Assembly: GCA_903953895.1 (NCBI GenBank)
Contig: CAJBLH010000017.1
Coordinates: 1-64,000 of the forward strand
Length of the DNA: 64,000 bases
DNA from: an uncultured Desulfobacteraceae bacterium
Lineage (GTDB): Bacteria; Desulfobacterota; Desulfobacteria; Desulfobacterales; Desulfatirhabdiaceae
Reading direction: 5' to 3'
Shown here: positions 19,001-28,960 of the stretch, one piece after another
Layout: each line of letters starts with the position of its first letter
Numbering within the stretch: position 1 is the first letter of the stretch
Position numbers and translations under genes: made by a program
Notes under the pieces: model-generated
Seen by the model: only the letters and a program-made list of their open reading frames with translations
The model's database searches: none
What the model was told of the DNA's origin: nothing

Positions 19001-19616
19001 CGGCGATGCTTACCGGCTGCTGATCATCGACTGGAAAATGCCCGGTCTGAATGGTCTGGATACGGCGCTTCGGCTGCAAACGCTTCCCCTGACCCATCGA
19101 CCTGCTCACATGATGGTTACCGCTTACTCAGACCAGATTCCAAGGGAGGATGCGGTATCGGCCGGATTTACCCGGATTTTGACAAAACCCGTCACACCGT
19201 CCCTGAAGGGTTTGGCCGGAACATTGGGCGCCGTCCGTCTCGAACAGGCAGCCCTTGAAGCGGAAAAACTTGTTCGCCGGATCGGGCCCGACAATGAAAT
19301 CGAACATAGACTGAATACCATGATCACCGAATTGACCGGGCTGTTGCTGGCACTCGATACCGTTTTTCATCAAAAAAATGACAGCAGGCTGATAGCGGAT
19401 GTGGATCAATCGAAAATAGCCGATATTCTGAACCGACTGGAGACGTTTTTATCCGCCAATGACGCGGCGGCCAACGATCTTTTTGAACAATCCAGATTCA
19501 TGCTGACGGCATCCTTAGGTCATACAGCCGAAAAACTCGGCAGACAGATCGATGACTTCGACTATGCAGATGCCCTGAATACGCTTCTATCTGCCCGGAA
19601 AAACAGTTTTTTATAA
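16076..19616 (+). pseudogene. Rearranged sensor gene: REC-HD-GYP joined to a PhnD-type hybrid histidine kinase
   Basis: From ATG 16076 the frame reads [12 protein letters not shown] and stops at 16136. Deleting one base near 16127 restores [10 protein letters not shown] and the rest of a receiver domain (DIMMPGMDG), so a one-base loss is likely. HD-GYP follows ([17 protein letters not shown]) but ends abruptly at LMALA (about 17030). It continues in frame as a PhnD-like periplasmic-binding domain ([11 protein letters not shown]), one TM helix (about 17505-17560), PAS domains, HisKA ([12 protein letters not shown]) and HATPase ([11 protein letters not shown]). A second break at about 18985 changes frame into a receiver C-terminus (IIDWKMPGLNG) and a tail domain ending 19616. 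An ancestor of two separate proteins is inferred; probably non-functional. Confidence 0.8.
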
Positions 19617-19705
19617 AAATATTCATCACACATTATTGAATTCCGAATTCAAGGAATATTTATGGTGCCCCCTTTTTCACTCGACACACCCTGTGATCCG
19701 ACTGG

Positions 19706-19933
19706 TTGGAACAATTTGTGAACAACCATCGGCATGACGCAAGCCTTGAACCAGTGCCACTGGATGTGTTGTTTATTAAATCGGGAGATAATGGTATATA
19801 TAAACTTACACGTTATTCGAAATTGCCGGCTACCGTGAAAACGTTTCTTAAAGCGCAATGGCAATTAGTGAAACCGGAATATTCACCGGATGACCGTCCA
19901 AACGATTCCGGCACCATTGCCGGAGAAGTGTAA
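19706..19933 (+). pseudogene. Collapsed duplicate of the methyltransferase locus
   Basis: The 75-codon frame is a composite. Codons from about 19763 match the direct repeat upstream of the methyltransferase gene. The end, RPNDSGTIAGEV, matches its C-terminus SPNDSGIIAGEV, and the identity continues through the shared 3' flank TAATCGATCCATGTCGCGTT. Almost all of the methyltransferase coding region is missing between them. It lies directly before lhgO, whose ribosome binding site follows. Confidence 0.75.
19763..19880 (+). repeat. Diverged direct repeat, copy B
   Basis: Partner of the copy at 14885-14999. A second short repeat follows it (19893-19955, matching 15958-16020), so the block from the methyltransferase to the broken sensor gene is bracketed by related ends, as left by duplication followed by deletion. 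Confidence 0.75.
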
Positions 19934-19971
19934 TCGATCCATGTCGCGTTCAGTATTTTCAAGGAAAAAGT

Positions 19972-21168
19972 ATGACAGATGAGATAACTGCGGACGTTCT
20001 GATTGTCGGCGCCGGTATCATGGGCCTGACGATCGCCCGGGAACTGGTCCGAAACAGATGGCAAAACATTGTCATCATCGAAAAAGAGATGGAAGCCGGA
20101 AAACATGCTTCCGGCCGCAACAGCGGTGTACTGCATGCCGGCATTTACTATGCGCCGGACAGTCTGAAAGCAAAATCCTGCCTGAACGGCAATTTTCTGA
20201 TGAAAGCCTATTGCCGGGAAAAACAACTCCCGCTTCTTGAAACCGGAAAAGTCATTGTCGCAAGAAGCGCGGACGAGCTTCCCGTGCTTGAAACCCTGTT
20301 TGCACGGGCGGTTGCCAACGGCGCCAAAGTGGATATGCTGAATGAAAAAGAGCTGGCAGCGATCGAGCCCAACGCCAGGACCGTCCGGCAGGCGATATTC
20401 TCCCATTATACGGCTGTCGTCGATCCCAGGAAAATTCTCAACTCTCTGCAAGATGACCTGGTAAGATCTGGAAATGTTAAATTTTTATTTAATTGCGCCT
20501 TTGAAACCGCCATCGGCAGCCATACCGTTCAAACGCAGTGCGGCAGAATCCGTTTCAAGCGGTTCATCAATGCTGCGGGCGCCCATTGCGACCGTGTCTC
20601 GAAAGCCTTCGGCATTGGAACCCGCTATCGGCTGATTCCCTTCAAGGGCATTTACCGCAAGCTGAAAAAAGACAGCGCATGGCGGATACGCGGCAGCATC
20701 TATCCGGTTCCGGATATCCGCAATCCCTTTCTGGGTGTGCATTTTACGCGAAATATTCATGGGGATGTTTATCTGGGACCCACGGCAATTCCAGCATTCG
20801 GCCGTGAGAATTATGGTATTTTTGCGGGCTTGGACAAAGAAGCCATTGATATTCTCCTCAGTGATGCACATCTTTTCACAACGAATTCGCAGTTTCGAAC
20901 TGTGGCTTTGACCGAGCCCAGAAAATATTTTTTCCCCTGGTTTTTTCAGGATGCCGCTGCACTGGTCAAGACTTTGGAACCTTCCGATGTGGAACCCGCC
21001 GCCAAAGTCGGCATTCGGGCGCAGTTGGTGGACTGGCGTACAGGAGAACTGGTCCAAGATTTTCAGGTAATTCAGGATGGCGATTGTCTGCATCTGCTGA
21101 ACCCCATTTCGCCGGCGTTTACCAGTTCCATGGATCTGGCGCAGAAAATCGTTCGGATGATACAATAA
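19972..21168 (+). CDS. lhgO: L-2-hydroxyglutarate oxidase family flavoprotein
   Basis: A 398-residue FAD protein of the DAO family. The N-terminal dinucleotide fold is VLIVGAGIMGLTIARELVRN with the acidic end of strand two at IIEKE. GKHASGRNSGVLHAGIYYAPDSLKA is the signature of LhgO/L2HGDH-type enzymes, which oxidise L-2-hydroxyglutarate to 2-oxoglutarate and pass electrons to the quinone pool. The C-terminal SPAFTSSMDLAQKIV also fits. A ribosome binding site (AAGGAA) precedes the ATG. Specificity for 2-hydroxyglutarate rather than a related 2-hydroxy acid is by family only. No TM helix. Confidence 0.85.
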   Translation: MTDEITADVLIVGAGIMGLTIARELVRNRWQNIVIIEKEMEAGKHASGRNSGVLHAGIYYAPDSLKAKSCLNGNFLMKAYCREKQLPLLETGKVIVARSADELPVLETLFARAVANGAKVDMLNEKELAAIEPNARTVRQAIFSHYTAVVDPRKILNSLQDDLVRSGNVKFLFNCAFETAIGSHTVQTQCGRIRFKRFINAAGAHCDRVSKAFGIGTRYRLIPFKGIYRKLKKDSAWRIRGSIYPVPDIRNPFLGVHFTRNIHGDVYLGPTAIPAFGRENYGIFAGLDKEAIDILLSDAHLFTTNSQFRTVALTEPRKYFFPWFFQDAAALVKTLEPSDVEPAAKVGIRAQLVDWRTGELVQDFQVIQDGDCLHLLNPISPAFTSSMDLAQKIVRMIQ

Positions 21169-21238
21169 TTCGCATGCCCGGAGCGAACACAACAAAGCAA
21201 GAAATCGATCATAATGCATATATGGAAAGGAAATCCGC

Positions 21239-21805
21239 ATGACACAGGAAGAACAAATTGAAGCCATCACCCAACGGGCCCGAAAGAATTTTTCAAAAGG
21301 GTTCAACTGTGCGGAATGTGTGGTGGAAGCTGTTGTCAATATCGTTGACACCGGTCTTCCCAAAGATATACAGAAACTGGCAACCGGATTCGGCGGCGGT
21401 ATGGGGCTGTATGGAGACACTTGCGGCGCCATTGCCGGCGCGGTTCTGGCAGTAGGGGCCGTCCACGGCAGAAGCGCCCTTCCGGAAGGCGATCCCAAAG
21501 CGATACCCAAAATGGCCTCTCAGGAGCTGTATGGCAAACCCGGCCTGTATCGACTGTTCAATCAGATTCCCAACCGAATCCAGAACAAATTCGGAAACAC
21601 CCTCTGCCGCGAACTGACCCAGCCCTGGAAGGAAAACTGGCTCTGCCGCGACCACGCCCTGCACTGCCGGGAAATCATTACCGAATCTGCAAAAATTGCT
21701 GCCGAATTGATCCTGTCGGATAAAACCGAACTGGCCTCCATGCCTTTCGGCGCCAATGTCGAAAATCTGGTCGATACCCCCGAAGCCTGTTCCATCAAAG
21801 GCTGA
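21239..21805 (+). CDS. C_GCAxxG_C_C family protein
   Basis: A 188-residue protein of the C_GCAxxG_C_C family (PF09719), named for its spaced cysteines: FNCAECVVEAV (about 23-33), the glycine-rich GFGGGMGLYGDTCGAIAGAV (about 50-70), then CRELTQ..W and LCRDHALHC. Members are small redox- or metal-linked proteins, frequent in anaerobes, with no settled function. AAAGGAAAT precedes the ATG. It follows lhgO by 70 bp. Confidence 0.85.
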   Translation: MTQEEQIEAITQRARKNFSKGFNCAECVVEAVVNIVDTGLPKDIQKLATGFGGGMGLYGDTCGAIAGAVLAVGAVHGRSALPEGDPKAIPKMASQELYGKPGLYRLFNQIPNRIQNKFGNTLCRELTQPWKENWLCRDHALHCREIITESAKIAAELILSDKTELASMPFGANVENLVDTPEACSIKG

Positions 21806-21861
21806 GGAACGGCACTGAATCAGGGCGGCGCCCTGAACAAATAATTCTTCCGATTTGCAAA

Positions 21862-21903
21862 CTGACTACTGACTACTGACTACTGATTACTAACTACTGA
21901 CAG
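21862..21903. repeat. Six tandem 7-bp CTGACTA units
   Basis: Three exact CTGACTA units followed by CTGATTA, CTAACTA and CTGACAG. The array lies in the gap between the C_GCAxxG_C_C gene and secA, 33 bp before the secA start. No protein frame uses it. Confidence 0.8.
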
Positions 21904-21936
21904 CTTTATTTTTACGGTAAAGGAATTTATTTTTCA

Positions 21937-24471
21937 ATGTTTTTCGACTGGTTAACAAAAATTTTCGGCAGTAAGAACGAGCGGGATTTGAAAATACTTT
22001 GGCCTGTGGTTGACCAGATCAATTCACTCGAGCCATCCATGAAAGCACTCAGCAACGACGCGCTAAAAGCCCAGTCATCCCGATTCAAGGAACGGCTTGA
22101 AAAAGGCGAGAGCCTGGATGATTTGCTCCCGGAAGCCTTCGCGACAGTTCGGGAGGCATCGGTACGCACGCTGAACATGCGCCACTTCGATGCCCAGCTC
22201 ATCGGTGGCATGGTGCTGCATCAGGGAAAAATCGCTGAAATGAAGACCGGTGAAGGCAAAACCCTTGCAGCCACCCTGCCGGCCTATCTCAATTCCCTGA
22301 CCGGCAAAGGGGTTCACATCATTACCGTTAACGACTATCTGGCCAGACGCGACACCGAATGGATGGGAACGATATACAGTTTCCTGGGGCTTTCGGTTGG
22401 ATGTATCCTTCACGGCCTGGATGACCGCGAACGTCAGATAGCTTATCACTCGGATATCACTTACGGAACCAACAACGAGTTCGGATTTGATTATCTGAGA
22501 GACAATATGAAATTCTACAAGGAAAGCATCGTTCAAGGAGATCTCAATTACGCCATCGTGGATGAGGTAGACAGCATTCTGGTTGATGAGGCCAGAACCC
22601 CGCTGATCATTTCCGGCCAGGCGGAAAAATCCACCCACCTCTACTATGAGGTCAATACCATCATTCCGCGCTTAACTCGGGATACGGATTATGTCATCGA
22701 CGAAAAAGCCCGTTCCGCCGTTCTGACCGAAGAAGGCGTCGCCAATGCAGAGCGACTGATCAAGGTAGAGAATCTATACGACCCCCGCAACATTGAAACG
22801 CTGCACCACATCAATCAGGCGCTCAAGGCCCATTCCTTGTTCAAGCGGGATGTGGATTACATCGTCAAAGATGATGAGGTCATCATCGTGGATGAATTCA
22901 CAGGCCGCCTCATGCCCGGTCGCCGTTACAGCGAAGGCCTGCATCAGGCCCTCGAGGCCAAGGAAAACGTCCGGATCGAAAATGAAAACCAGACACTTGC
23001 AACCATCACTTTTCAGAATTATTTCAGAATGTACGACAAGCTGGCCGGCATGACCGGAACGGCCGATACCGAGGCTGCGGAATTTAAAAAAATATACAAC
23101 CTGGAAGTATCGGTGATCCCCACCCACCAGCCCATGATCCGGCATGATTTTGCGGATATGATCTATAAGACCAAAAGAGAAAAATTCGAAGCGGTCATGA
23201 ATGAAATTGCCGAGCTGCATCAAAAAGGTCAGCCCGTGCTGGTGGGCACCATCTCCATCGATGTGTCCGAAGATCTGAGCCAGAAACTGAAAAAAAGAGG
23301 CATCCCCCACACGGTGCTGAACGCCAAAAACCATGAAAAAGAGGCGGAGATCGTATCCATGGCCGGCCAGAAAGGGGCGGTGACCATCTCCACCAACATG
23401 GCGGGCCGAGGCACGGACATTGTCCTCGGAGAAGGCGTTACCGAACTGGGCGGGCTGAGAATCATCGGCACTGAACGCCACGAGAGCCGACGGATCGACA
23501 ATCAGCTTCGCGGTCGATCCGGCAGACAGGGAGACCCGGGATCATCCCGATTTTACTTGGCCCTGGAAGACGATCTGCTGAGGATTTTCGGCGGCGAGCG
23601 AATGACCGCCATTATGGAGCGGCTGGGCATGGAGGAGGGCGAACCCATCGAACACAACTTGATCAGCCGGGCCATCGAGAGTGCCCAGTCCAAGGTGGAG
23701 GCCCATAATTTCGACATTCGAAAACACCTGATTGAATACGACGATGTCATGAACCAGCAGCGGGAAGTCATATACCGACAGCGCCGTGAAGCCCTGAACG
23801 GAAAAAGTCTGAAACCGGAGATCGAGGGCATGATTCGGGACAAGGCCGAAGAAATTGCTGAAACCTATGCGGATGAGAAAATCGCACCCGAGGAATGGAA
23901 TCACAAGGGCCTTGATGAAGCCATATTCAACCAGTATAATTTTCATCTGACCATTTCCGACGACCTGCTGGATGGACTCAGTCCGGAAGGTCTGGCGGAA
24001 GCTATCGCCGCTTCGGCCCTGGAAATGTACGAGAGGAAGGAAGGTGAAATCGGCGATGGAAATTTCAGACAACTGGAGCGTTATGTGATGCTCAACACGG
24101 TCGACACCCTGTGGAAGGACCACCTGCTGTCCATGGATCATCTGAAGGAAGGCATCGGGCTTAGAGGTTATGCTCAGCAGAATCCGCTGATCGTATATAA
24201 AAAAGAGGGGTTTGAGATGTTTCAAGAGATGATCTCCCGAATTCAGGAGCAAACTCTTTCCATATTGTTTCGCATTCAGCCGGCCGAGCCTGAAAGAATT
24301 GAAGCCACAGAATATTTTGGTCACAAACCCAAAGAGCAGAATCTGATTTTTTCAGGTTCCGACAGCGAACCGTTGAAAAAAAAGCCGGTTCGCCGGTCAA
24401 ATGAAAAAACCGGCCGCAATGATCCCTGCCCCTGCGGAAGCGGCAAAAAATTTAAAAAATGTTGTGGCTAA
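21937..24471 (+). CDS. secA: Preprotein translocase ATPase SecA
   Basis: An 844-residue motor of Sec secretion. It couples ATP hydrolysis to pushing unfolded proteins through SecYEG at the inner membrane. Walker A MKTGEGKT (about 104-111), Walker [21 protein letters not shown] (about 208-227), helicase motifs [16 protein letters not shown] and [20 protein letters not shown], and the zinc-binding C-terminal tail [17 protein letters not shown] that contacts SecB or ribosomes are all present. Length is normal. The start has AAAGGAA upstream. It forms no obvious operon with its neighbours. Confidence 0.97.
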   Translation: MFFDWLTKIFGSKNERDLKILWPVVDQINSLEPSMKALSNDALKAQSSRFKERLEKGESLDDLLPEAFATVREASVRTLNMRHFDAQLIGGMVLHQGKIAEMKTGEGKTLAATLPAYLNSLTGKGVHIITVNDYLARRDTEWMGTIYSFLGLSVGCILHGLDDRERQIAYHSDITYGTNNEFGFDYLRDNMKFYKESIVQGDLNYAIVDEVDSILVDEARTPLIISGQAEKSTHLYYEVNTIIPRLTRDTDYVIDEKARSAVLTEEGVANAERLIKVENLYDPRNIETLHHINQALKAHSLFKRDVDYIVKDDEVIIVDEFTGRLMPGRRYSEGLHQALEAKENVRIENENQTLATITFQNYFRMYDKLAGMTGTADTEAAEFKKIYNLEVSVIPTHQPMIRHDFADMIYKTKREKFEAVMNEIAELHQKGQPVLVGTISIDVSEDLSQKLKKRGIPHTVLNAKNHEKEAEIVSMAGQKGAVTISTNMAGRGTDIVLGEGVTELGGLRIIGTERHESRRIDNQLRGRSGRQGDPGSSRFYLALEDDLLRIFGGERMTAIMERLGMEEGEPIEHNLISRAIESAQSKVEAHNFDIRKHLIEYDDVMNQQREVIYRQRREALNGKSLKPEIEGMIRDKAEEIAETYADEKIAPEEWNHKGLDEAIFNQYNFHLTISDDLLDGLSPEGLAEAIAASALEMYERKEGEIGDGNFRQLERYVMLNTVDTLWKDHLLSMDHLKEGIGLRGYAQQNPLIVYKKEGFEMFQEMISRIQEQTLSILFRIQPAEPERIEATEYFGHKPKEQNLIFSGSDSEPLKKKPVRRSNEKTGRNDPCPCGSGKKFKKCCG

Positions 24472-24561
24472 TTAAAAAGCCCCCTGTTAATACTGCATTT
24501 AAAATGTTGATGTAAAGCCATTCAACACTTATTTTACAACTGTCAGGAGGGATCTGCCGGA

Positions 24562-24876
24562 ATGGATCCATTCAACCCGGAAATTGAAGGCGGCATCGAT
24601 GAAGACATTCAGGAAATTATCAAAGAACCATCGATGTTCAAGGTGATTCTCCTGAATGACGATTACACCACAATGGAGTTTGTCATCGAAATCCTGATGC
24701 TGGTTTTCGCCAAATCGCTCGAAGCGGCAATGGAAATCATGCTGAATGTTCATCAACAAGGGAGTGGGATTTGCGGGGTATATCCCCATGAAATCGCTGA
24801 GACCAAAGCCGAAACTGTCCATTCCCTTGCCAGGGAGAGGGGTTTCCCGTTGCGATGCGCCCTGGAGGAAGTGTGA
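24562..24876 (+). CDS. clpS: ATP-dependent Clp protease adaptor ClpS
   Basis: A 104-residue adaptor that delivers N-degron substrates to ClpAP. MFKVILLNDDYTTMEFVIEI carries the Asn-Asp-Asp-Tyr binding loop and the hydrophobic pocket residues; HQQGSGICGVYPHEIAETKA is the conserved second half. AGGAGGG precedes the ATG. The stop lies 3 bp before clpA, so the two are co-transcribed, followed by aat. Confidence 0.95.
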   Translation: MDPFNPEIEGGIDEDIQEIIKEPSMFKVILLNDDYTTMEFVIEILMLVFAKSLEAAMEIMLNVHQQGSGICGVYPHEIAETKAETVHSLARERGFPLRCALEEV

Positions 24877-24879
24877 CCC

Positions 24880-27150
24880 ATGATCAGTAAGAAACTGAGT
24901 GAAACCCTCGGATTTGCCGTCCGGGAAGCCAAGCGGCGCCGGCATGAATATGTGTCGGTCGAGCACATCCTATTTGCCGCGCTGCACGAGAACAGCGGCA
25001 TTGAAATCATCGAAAACTGCGGCGGAAATATTCAGGGCCTGATGGTTTCGCTGGAGAAATTTTTCGAAGAACGGGTGGAAAAAATCACCGAAGACCGCGA
25101 TTATGTGCTTCAGCAGACCATCGCCTTTCAGCGGGTCATCCAGCGCGCCGTCAACCATGTGCGGTCGGCTGAAAAACAGGAAGTGGCCGTCAGCGATATT
25201 CTGGCCTCGATTTTTCTGGAAAAGGATTCTTTTGCGGCTTTTTTCCTCAACGAACAAGGAATCAGCCGACTGGATATTTTAAGCTACATCTCCCATGACG
25301 CCGGGCCGCCGCCGGTGATTCAAGGTCCGACACCCGCACCCAAGACCGACAAACCCGACAAGCCCAAAAAAGCGGATCCGATCGAACTATACACCCTGAA
25401 CCTGACCCGTGCGGCCGCTGATGGAAAGATCGATCCGCTGATCGGCCGGGAAATCGAAATCGAGAGAACCATTCAGATCCTGTGCAGACGACGAAAAAAC
25501 AATCCGATTTATGTGGGGGATCCAGGGGTTGGAAAAACCGCCATGGCCGAGGGCCTGGCCCTGAAAATTTTCGAAGCAAAAGTCCCCGAACCCATCCAGG
25601 GGCTGAAGATTTTTTCTCTGGATATGGGATCCCTTCTGGCGGGAACACGATTCCGCGGGGATTTCGAACAACGACTGAAAGGTGTCATCGATGCTCTCTG
25701 CAATCAAAAAGATGCTATCCTCTTTATCGACGAAATTCATACCGTTGTTGGCGCAGGAGCCACCAGCGGCGGTTCCATGGATGCCTCCAACATTTTAAAA
25801 CCGGCCCTTGCCAGCGGTGAATTCCGATGTATCGGCTCAACTACGTATGAAGAATACAAAAATCATTTTCAGAAAGATCGGGCGCTTTCCCGGCGGTTCG
25901 AGAAGATCGACATCGTCGAGCCGTCGGTTTCTGAAACCATCGATATTCTAAAAGGCCTCAGGTCCCGTTACGAGGCTCATCACCACATCGTGTACACCGA
26001 TGCTGCGCTGAAAGCCGCAGCCAGACTGTCCGCCAAACACATCAACGATCGGTTTCTACCGGACAAAGCCATTGATGTCATGGACGAGGCCGGTGCATGG
26101 GTCAGACTTTCCGGACAACCCCACCGGAAAAAAATCCAGCCGGCGGATATCGAAAAAATCGTCGCCAAAATTGCCAGAATTCCGGAAATCCGGGTAACTA
26201 CAACAGACCGCCTGCGACTGGAAACCCTTGAAGACCAACTGCAGCATGTCGTCTTCGGTCAAAACGATGCCATTCGTGCGATGGTGACCGCCATCAAACG
26301 CTCCCGTGCCGGACTGGGGGCTCCGGATCGGCCCGTGGGTTCATTTCTGTTTACCGGGCCTACAGGTGTCGGCAAAACCGAGGTGGCCAGACAGGTAGCC
26401 GCAGCCTTAGGCATATCGTTTTCGCGCTATGACATGAGCGAATACATGGAAAAGCATACGGTAGCACGGCTCATCGGCGCCCCTCCAGGCTATATCGGCT
26501 TTGACCAGGGGGGGCTTTTGACCGATGACATTCGAAAACACCCGCACTGTGTGCTGCTGCTGGATGAAATTGAAAAAGCGCATCCGGATATCTTCAATAT
26601 CCTGCTTCAGGTTCTGGATTACGCCACCCTGACCGACAACACAGGGAAAAAAGCGGATTTCAGAAACACGATCGTCATCATGACATCCAATGCCGGAAGC
26701 CGCGAAATGAGTACCCATACCATCGGATTCGGAGATGCCAGATCCGATTCCGCAAACAAGGGGATGAAGGCGGTTGAAAAATGTTTCAGCCCGGAATTCC
26801 GGAACCGACTGGACGCCATTATCTCGTTTCAATCGCTCAGTATTGAAATCATGGAGAAAATCGTCGATAAGTTCATCGCTGAAATCAACGTACAGCTCTC
26901 CCCCAGAAAGATTCGCATCGAACTTTCACCGGACGCAGGCTTGTGGCTGGCCAAAAAAGGATATGACCCCCAGTATGGCGCCAGGCCTTTATCCCGCCTG
27001 ATTCAAAATGAAATCAAGGATGTACTCGCCGACCGCATTCTTTTCGGCAATCTTGAAAAAGGCGGAACCGTACAGATCGGATTGGAAGGCGATAAGCTTA
27101 CATTTGATACGCACGGATTGAAACATGCCGGTATTTCTCCTGTCGGATGA
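24880..27150 (+). CDS. clpA: ATP-dependent Clp protease ATP-binding subunit ClpA
   Basis: A 756-residue AAA+ unfoldase that feeds substrates into ClpP. It has the N-terminal double Clp repeat (about 1-150), first nucleotide site [15 protein letters not shown] (about 209-223) with Walker [16 protein letters not shown], and second site [15 protein letters not shown] (about 490-504) with [13 protein letters not shown]. There is no ClpB-type middle coiled coil, which separates it from ClpB. No clpP is in the window. The 3' end overlaps aat by 26 bp. Confidence 0.96.
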   Translation: MISKKLSETLGFAVREAKRRRHEYVSVEHILFAALHENSGIEIIENCGGNIQGLMVSLEKFFEERVEKITEDRDYVLQQTIAFQRVIQRAVNHVRSAEKQEVAVSDILASIFLEKDSFAAFFLNEQGISRLDILSYISHDAGPPPVIQGPTPAPKTDKPDKPKKADPIELYTLNLTRAAADGKIDPLIGREIEIERTIQILCRRRKNNPIYVGDPGVGKTAMAEGLALKIFEAKVPEPIQGLKIFSLDMGSLLAGTRFRGDFEQRLKGVIDALCNQKDAILFIDEIHTVVGAGATSGGSMDASNILKPALASGEFRCIGSTTYEEYKNHFQKDRALSRRFEKIDIVEPSVSETIDILKGLRSRYEAHHHIVYTDAALKAAARLSAKHINDRFLPDKAIDVMDEAGAWVRLSGQPHRKKIQPADIEKIVAKIARIPEIRVTTTDRLRLETLEDQLQHVVFGQNDAIRAMVTAIKRSRAGLGAPDRPVGSFLFTGPTGVGKTEVARQVAAALGISFSRYDMSEYMEKHTVARLIGAPPGYIGFDQGGLLTDDIRKHPHCVLLLDEIEKAHPDIFNILLQVLDYATLTDNTGKKADFRNTIVIMTSNAGSREMSTHTIGFGDARSDSANKGMKAVEKCFSPEFRNRLDAIISFQSLSIEIMEKIVDKFIAEINVQLSPRKIRIELSPDAGLWLAKKGYDPQYGARPLSRLIQNEIKDVLADRILFGNLEKGGTVQIGLEGDKLTFDTHGLKHAGISPVG

Positions 27151-27811
27151 TATCGCTTTCCCGGAACCGGAATTGTCACGTGAAGACGGGCTGCTGGCAG
27201 TGGGGGGGGATCTCAGCATAGAACGATTGATTCTGGCCTACCGCATGGGAATTTTCCCCTGGTACAGCCGGGGAGAGCCCATTCTCTGGTGGTCCCCGGA
27301 TCCCAGGCTCGTGCTGTACCCAGAATCGCTTCATATTTCCCGCAGCCTGATGAAATCTCTCAAACAGGGCCGTTTTACCGTCACACTGGATCAGAATTTC
27401 AGCCGGGTAATCGCGGCATGCGCCGATACGCCGCGGGAAAATCAACCGGGAACCTGGATCACCACCGATATGATGGATGCCTATTGCCGTCTGCACGAGG
27501 CCGGCTTTGCCCATTCGGTAGAAGTATGGGACCAAGGAGAGTTGGCAGGTGGTCTGTATGGAATCTCGTTGGGGAAATGCTTTTTCGGCGAATCCATGTT
27601 CTCCCGAAAAAGCAATGCCTCCAAAATCGGCCTGGCAACGTTGGTGCATCTGCTTCAGTCATGGTCTATCCAACTCATTGACTGCCAGGTGACCACTGAC
27701 CACCTGGTCCGGCTGGGGGCAAGGGAAATCCCGAGAAAACAGTTCCTGGCAGAATTGAAACCAGCGTTGAATGCACCGACACGAAAAGGCAATTGGGGCA
27801 AAATTACATAA
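27125..27811 (+). CDS. aat: Leucyl/phenylalanyl-tRNA-protein transferase
   Basis: A 228-residue enzyme that adds Leu or Phe to proteins with N-terminal Lys or Arg, making them ClpS/ClpAP substrates. Typical features are [71 protein letters not shown] and [18 protein letters not shown]. The start at 27125, inside clpA, is supported by the conserved N-terminus. Placement directly after clpS-clpA puts the whole N-degron pathway in one transcript. Confidence 0.95.
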   Translation: MPVFLLSDDIAFPEPELSREDGLLAVGGDLSIERLILAYRMGIFPWYSRGEPILWWSPDPRLVLYPESLHISRSLMKSLKQGRFTVTLDQNFSRVIAACADTPRENQPGTWITTDMMDAYCRLHEAGFAHSVEVWDQGELAGGLYGISLGKCFFGESMFSRKSNASKIGLATLVHLLQSWSIQLIDCQVTTDHLVRLGAREIPRKQFLAELKPALNAPTRKGNWGKIT

Positions 27812-27861
27812 ATGCTCTGGTACTTTCATGCAAGTTTGACCAAAACTAGGAGGGATTTTTT

Positions 27862-28194
27862 ATGGAGACGGATTGTATATTCTGCAACATCGCTCAGGAA
27901 AAAACATCCACAGAACTGCTTTACAAAAACAAAAATCTGGTGGTTTTCAAGGATATCAAACCGCATGCGCCGGTTCATCTCCTGATTGTTCCCAAACAGC
28001 ATATCCGCAGCATCAATGATCTGATGGAATCGGATCTGCCGCTGGTATCGGAGTTGATCCAGGCCGCCCGGAACATGGCGATCGAAGTCGGGGTCAAGGA
28101 ATCGGGTTACAAGCTTGTATTCAATGTGGAGCGCGGCGGCGGCCAGATGGTATTTCATCTGCATCTGCATTTAATCGGCGGGTGGATTCGATAG
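27862..28194 (+). CDS. HIT-family (HinT-like) nucleotide hydrolase
   Basis: A 110-residue histidine-triad protein: CIFCNIAQEKTSTELLYKN at the start and the active-site triad HLHLHLIGG at the end. HinT proteins hydrolyse purine nucleoside phosphoramidates and aminoacyl-AMP. TAGGAGGG lies 7-10 nt before the ATG. kdsB follows by 13 bp, so they are probably one transcript. Confidence 0.93.
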   Translation: METDCIFCNIAQEKTSTELLYKNKNLVVFKDIKPHAPVHLLIVPKQHIRSINDLMESDLPLVSELIQAARNMAIEVGVKESGYKLVFNVERGGGQMVFHLHLHLIGGWIR

Positions 28195-28207
28195 AGGGAT
28201 ATCCGGC

Positions 28208-28960
28208 ATGAAAATTGTGGTGATCATCCCTTCCCGCTATGGATCGACACGATTTGCGGGCAAACCCCTGGCATTAATTTTGGGTAAACCTATGATTCAG
28301 TGGGTTTATGAACGCGCATCCGGCGCAGTACACGTGGATCAGGTCGTTGTGGCGACCGATGATATGCGGATTGTTTCCGTCGTAGATGGATTCGGCGGCA
28401 GGGCGATTCTGACGGCTGCAGAAAACCGATCCGGAACAGACCGGGTAGCCGAAGCAGCCGAAAAACTAAATCTCTCTGCCGCCGATATCGTCGTCAATAT
28501 TCAGGGGGACCAGCCCTGCATCCACCCCATCTGTATTCAAGAAGTTACAGCCCCGCTGATTGAAAATTCCGATATTCAGATGAGTACGCTTGCCTTTAAG
28601 ATCATCGATCCCGAAGAGATTACCAATCCCAAGGATGTGAAGGTGGCCTTTGATGCCATAGGAAACGCGCTGTATTTTTCGCGGGCCGCCATTCCATTTG
28701 CCAGAGACGCTGCCACGGTTTTCGATACCTATAAGCACCTTGGCATTTACGCCTATACCCGACGATTCCTGGATATTTTCCGAAATCTTCCGGACGGCAG
28801 GCTAGAAAACATCGAAAAACTTGAACAGCTCCGCGCCATGGAATTCGGATATCGCATTAAAGTGATTGTTACAGAACATGATTCGCCCGAGGTGGATATC
28901 CCGGAAGACATCCACCGGATTCAAGCTCAACGCCTTTATTGGAGCAATCCCGGCTTATAG
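28208..28960 (+). CDS. kdsB: 3-deoxy-manno-octulosonate cytidylyltransferase
   Basis: A 250-residue enzyme making CMP-Kdo from CTP and Kdo for the lipopolysaccharide inner core. IPSRYGSTRFAGKPLALILG (nucleotide loop), VVATDDMRI, NRSGTDRVAEAAE and VVNIQGDQPCI are the family blocks; KHLGIYAYTRRFL and EHDSPEVDIPEDI close it. It indicates a Gram-negative envelope. The 3' end overlaps the convergent metalloprotease gene by 25 bp. Confidence 0.96.
   Translation: MKIVVIIPSRYGSTRFAGKPLALILGKPMIQWVYERASGAVHVDQVVVATDDMRIVSVVDGFGGRAILTAAENRSGTDRVAEAAEKLNLSAADIVVNIQGDQPCIHPICIQEVTAPLIENSDIQMSTLAFKIIDPEEITNPKDVKVAFDAIGNALYFSRAAIPFARDAATVFDTYKHLGIYAYTRRFLDIFRNLPDGRLENIEKLEQLRAMEFGYRIKVIVTEHDSPEVDIPEDIHRIQAQRLYWSNPGL

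Noticed and set aside
18985-19040. Start of a separate response-regulator gene at 19038
   Set aside because: The frame begins inside a receiver domain without its first strand and acidic pair, so it is the tail of the broken hybrid kinase.
21862-21903. CTGACTA array as a CRISPR
   Set aside because: Units are 7 bp and contiguous with no spacers.
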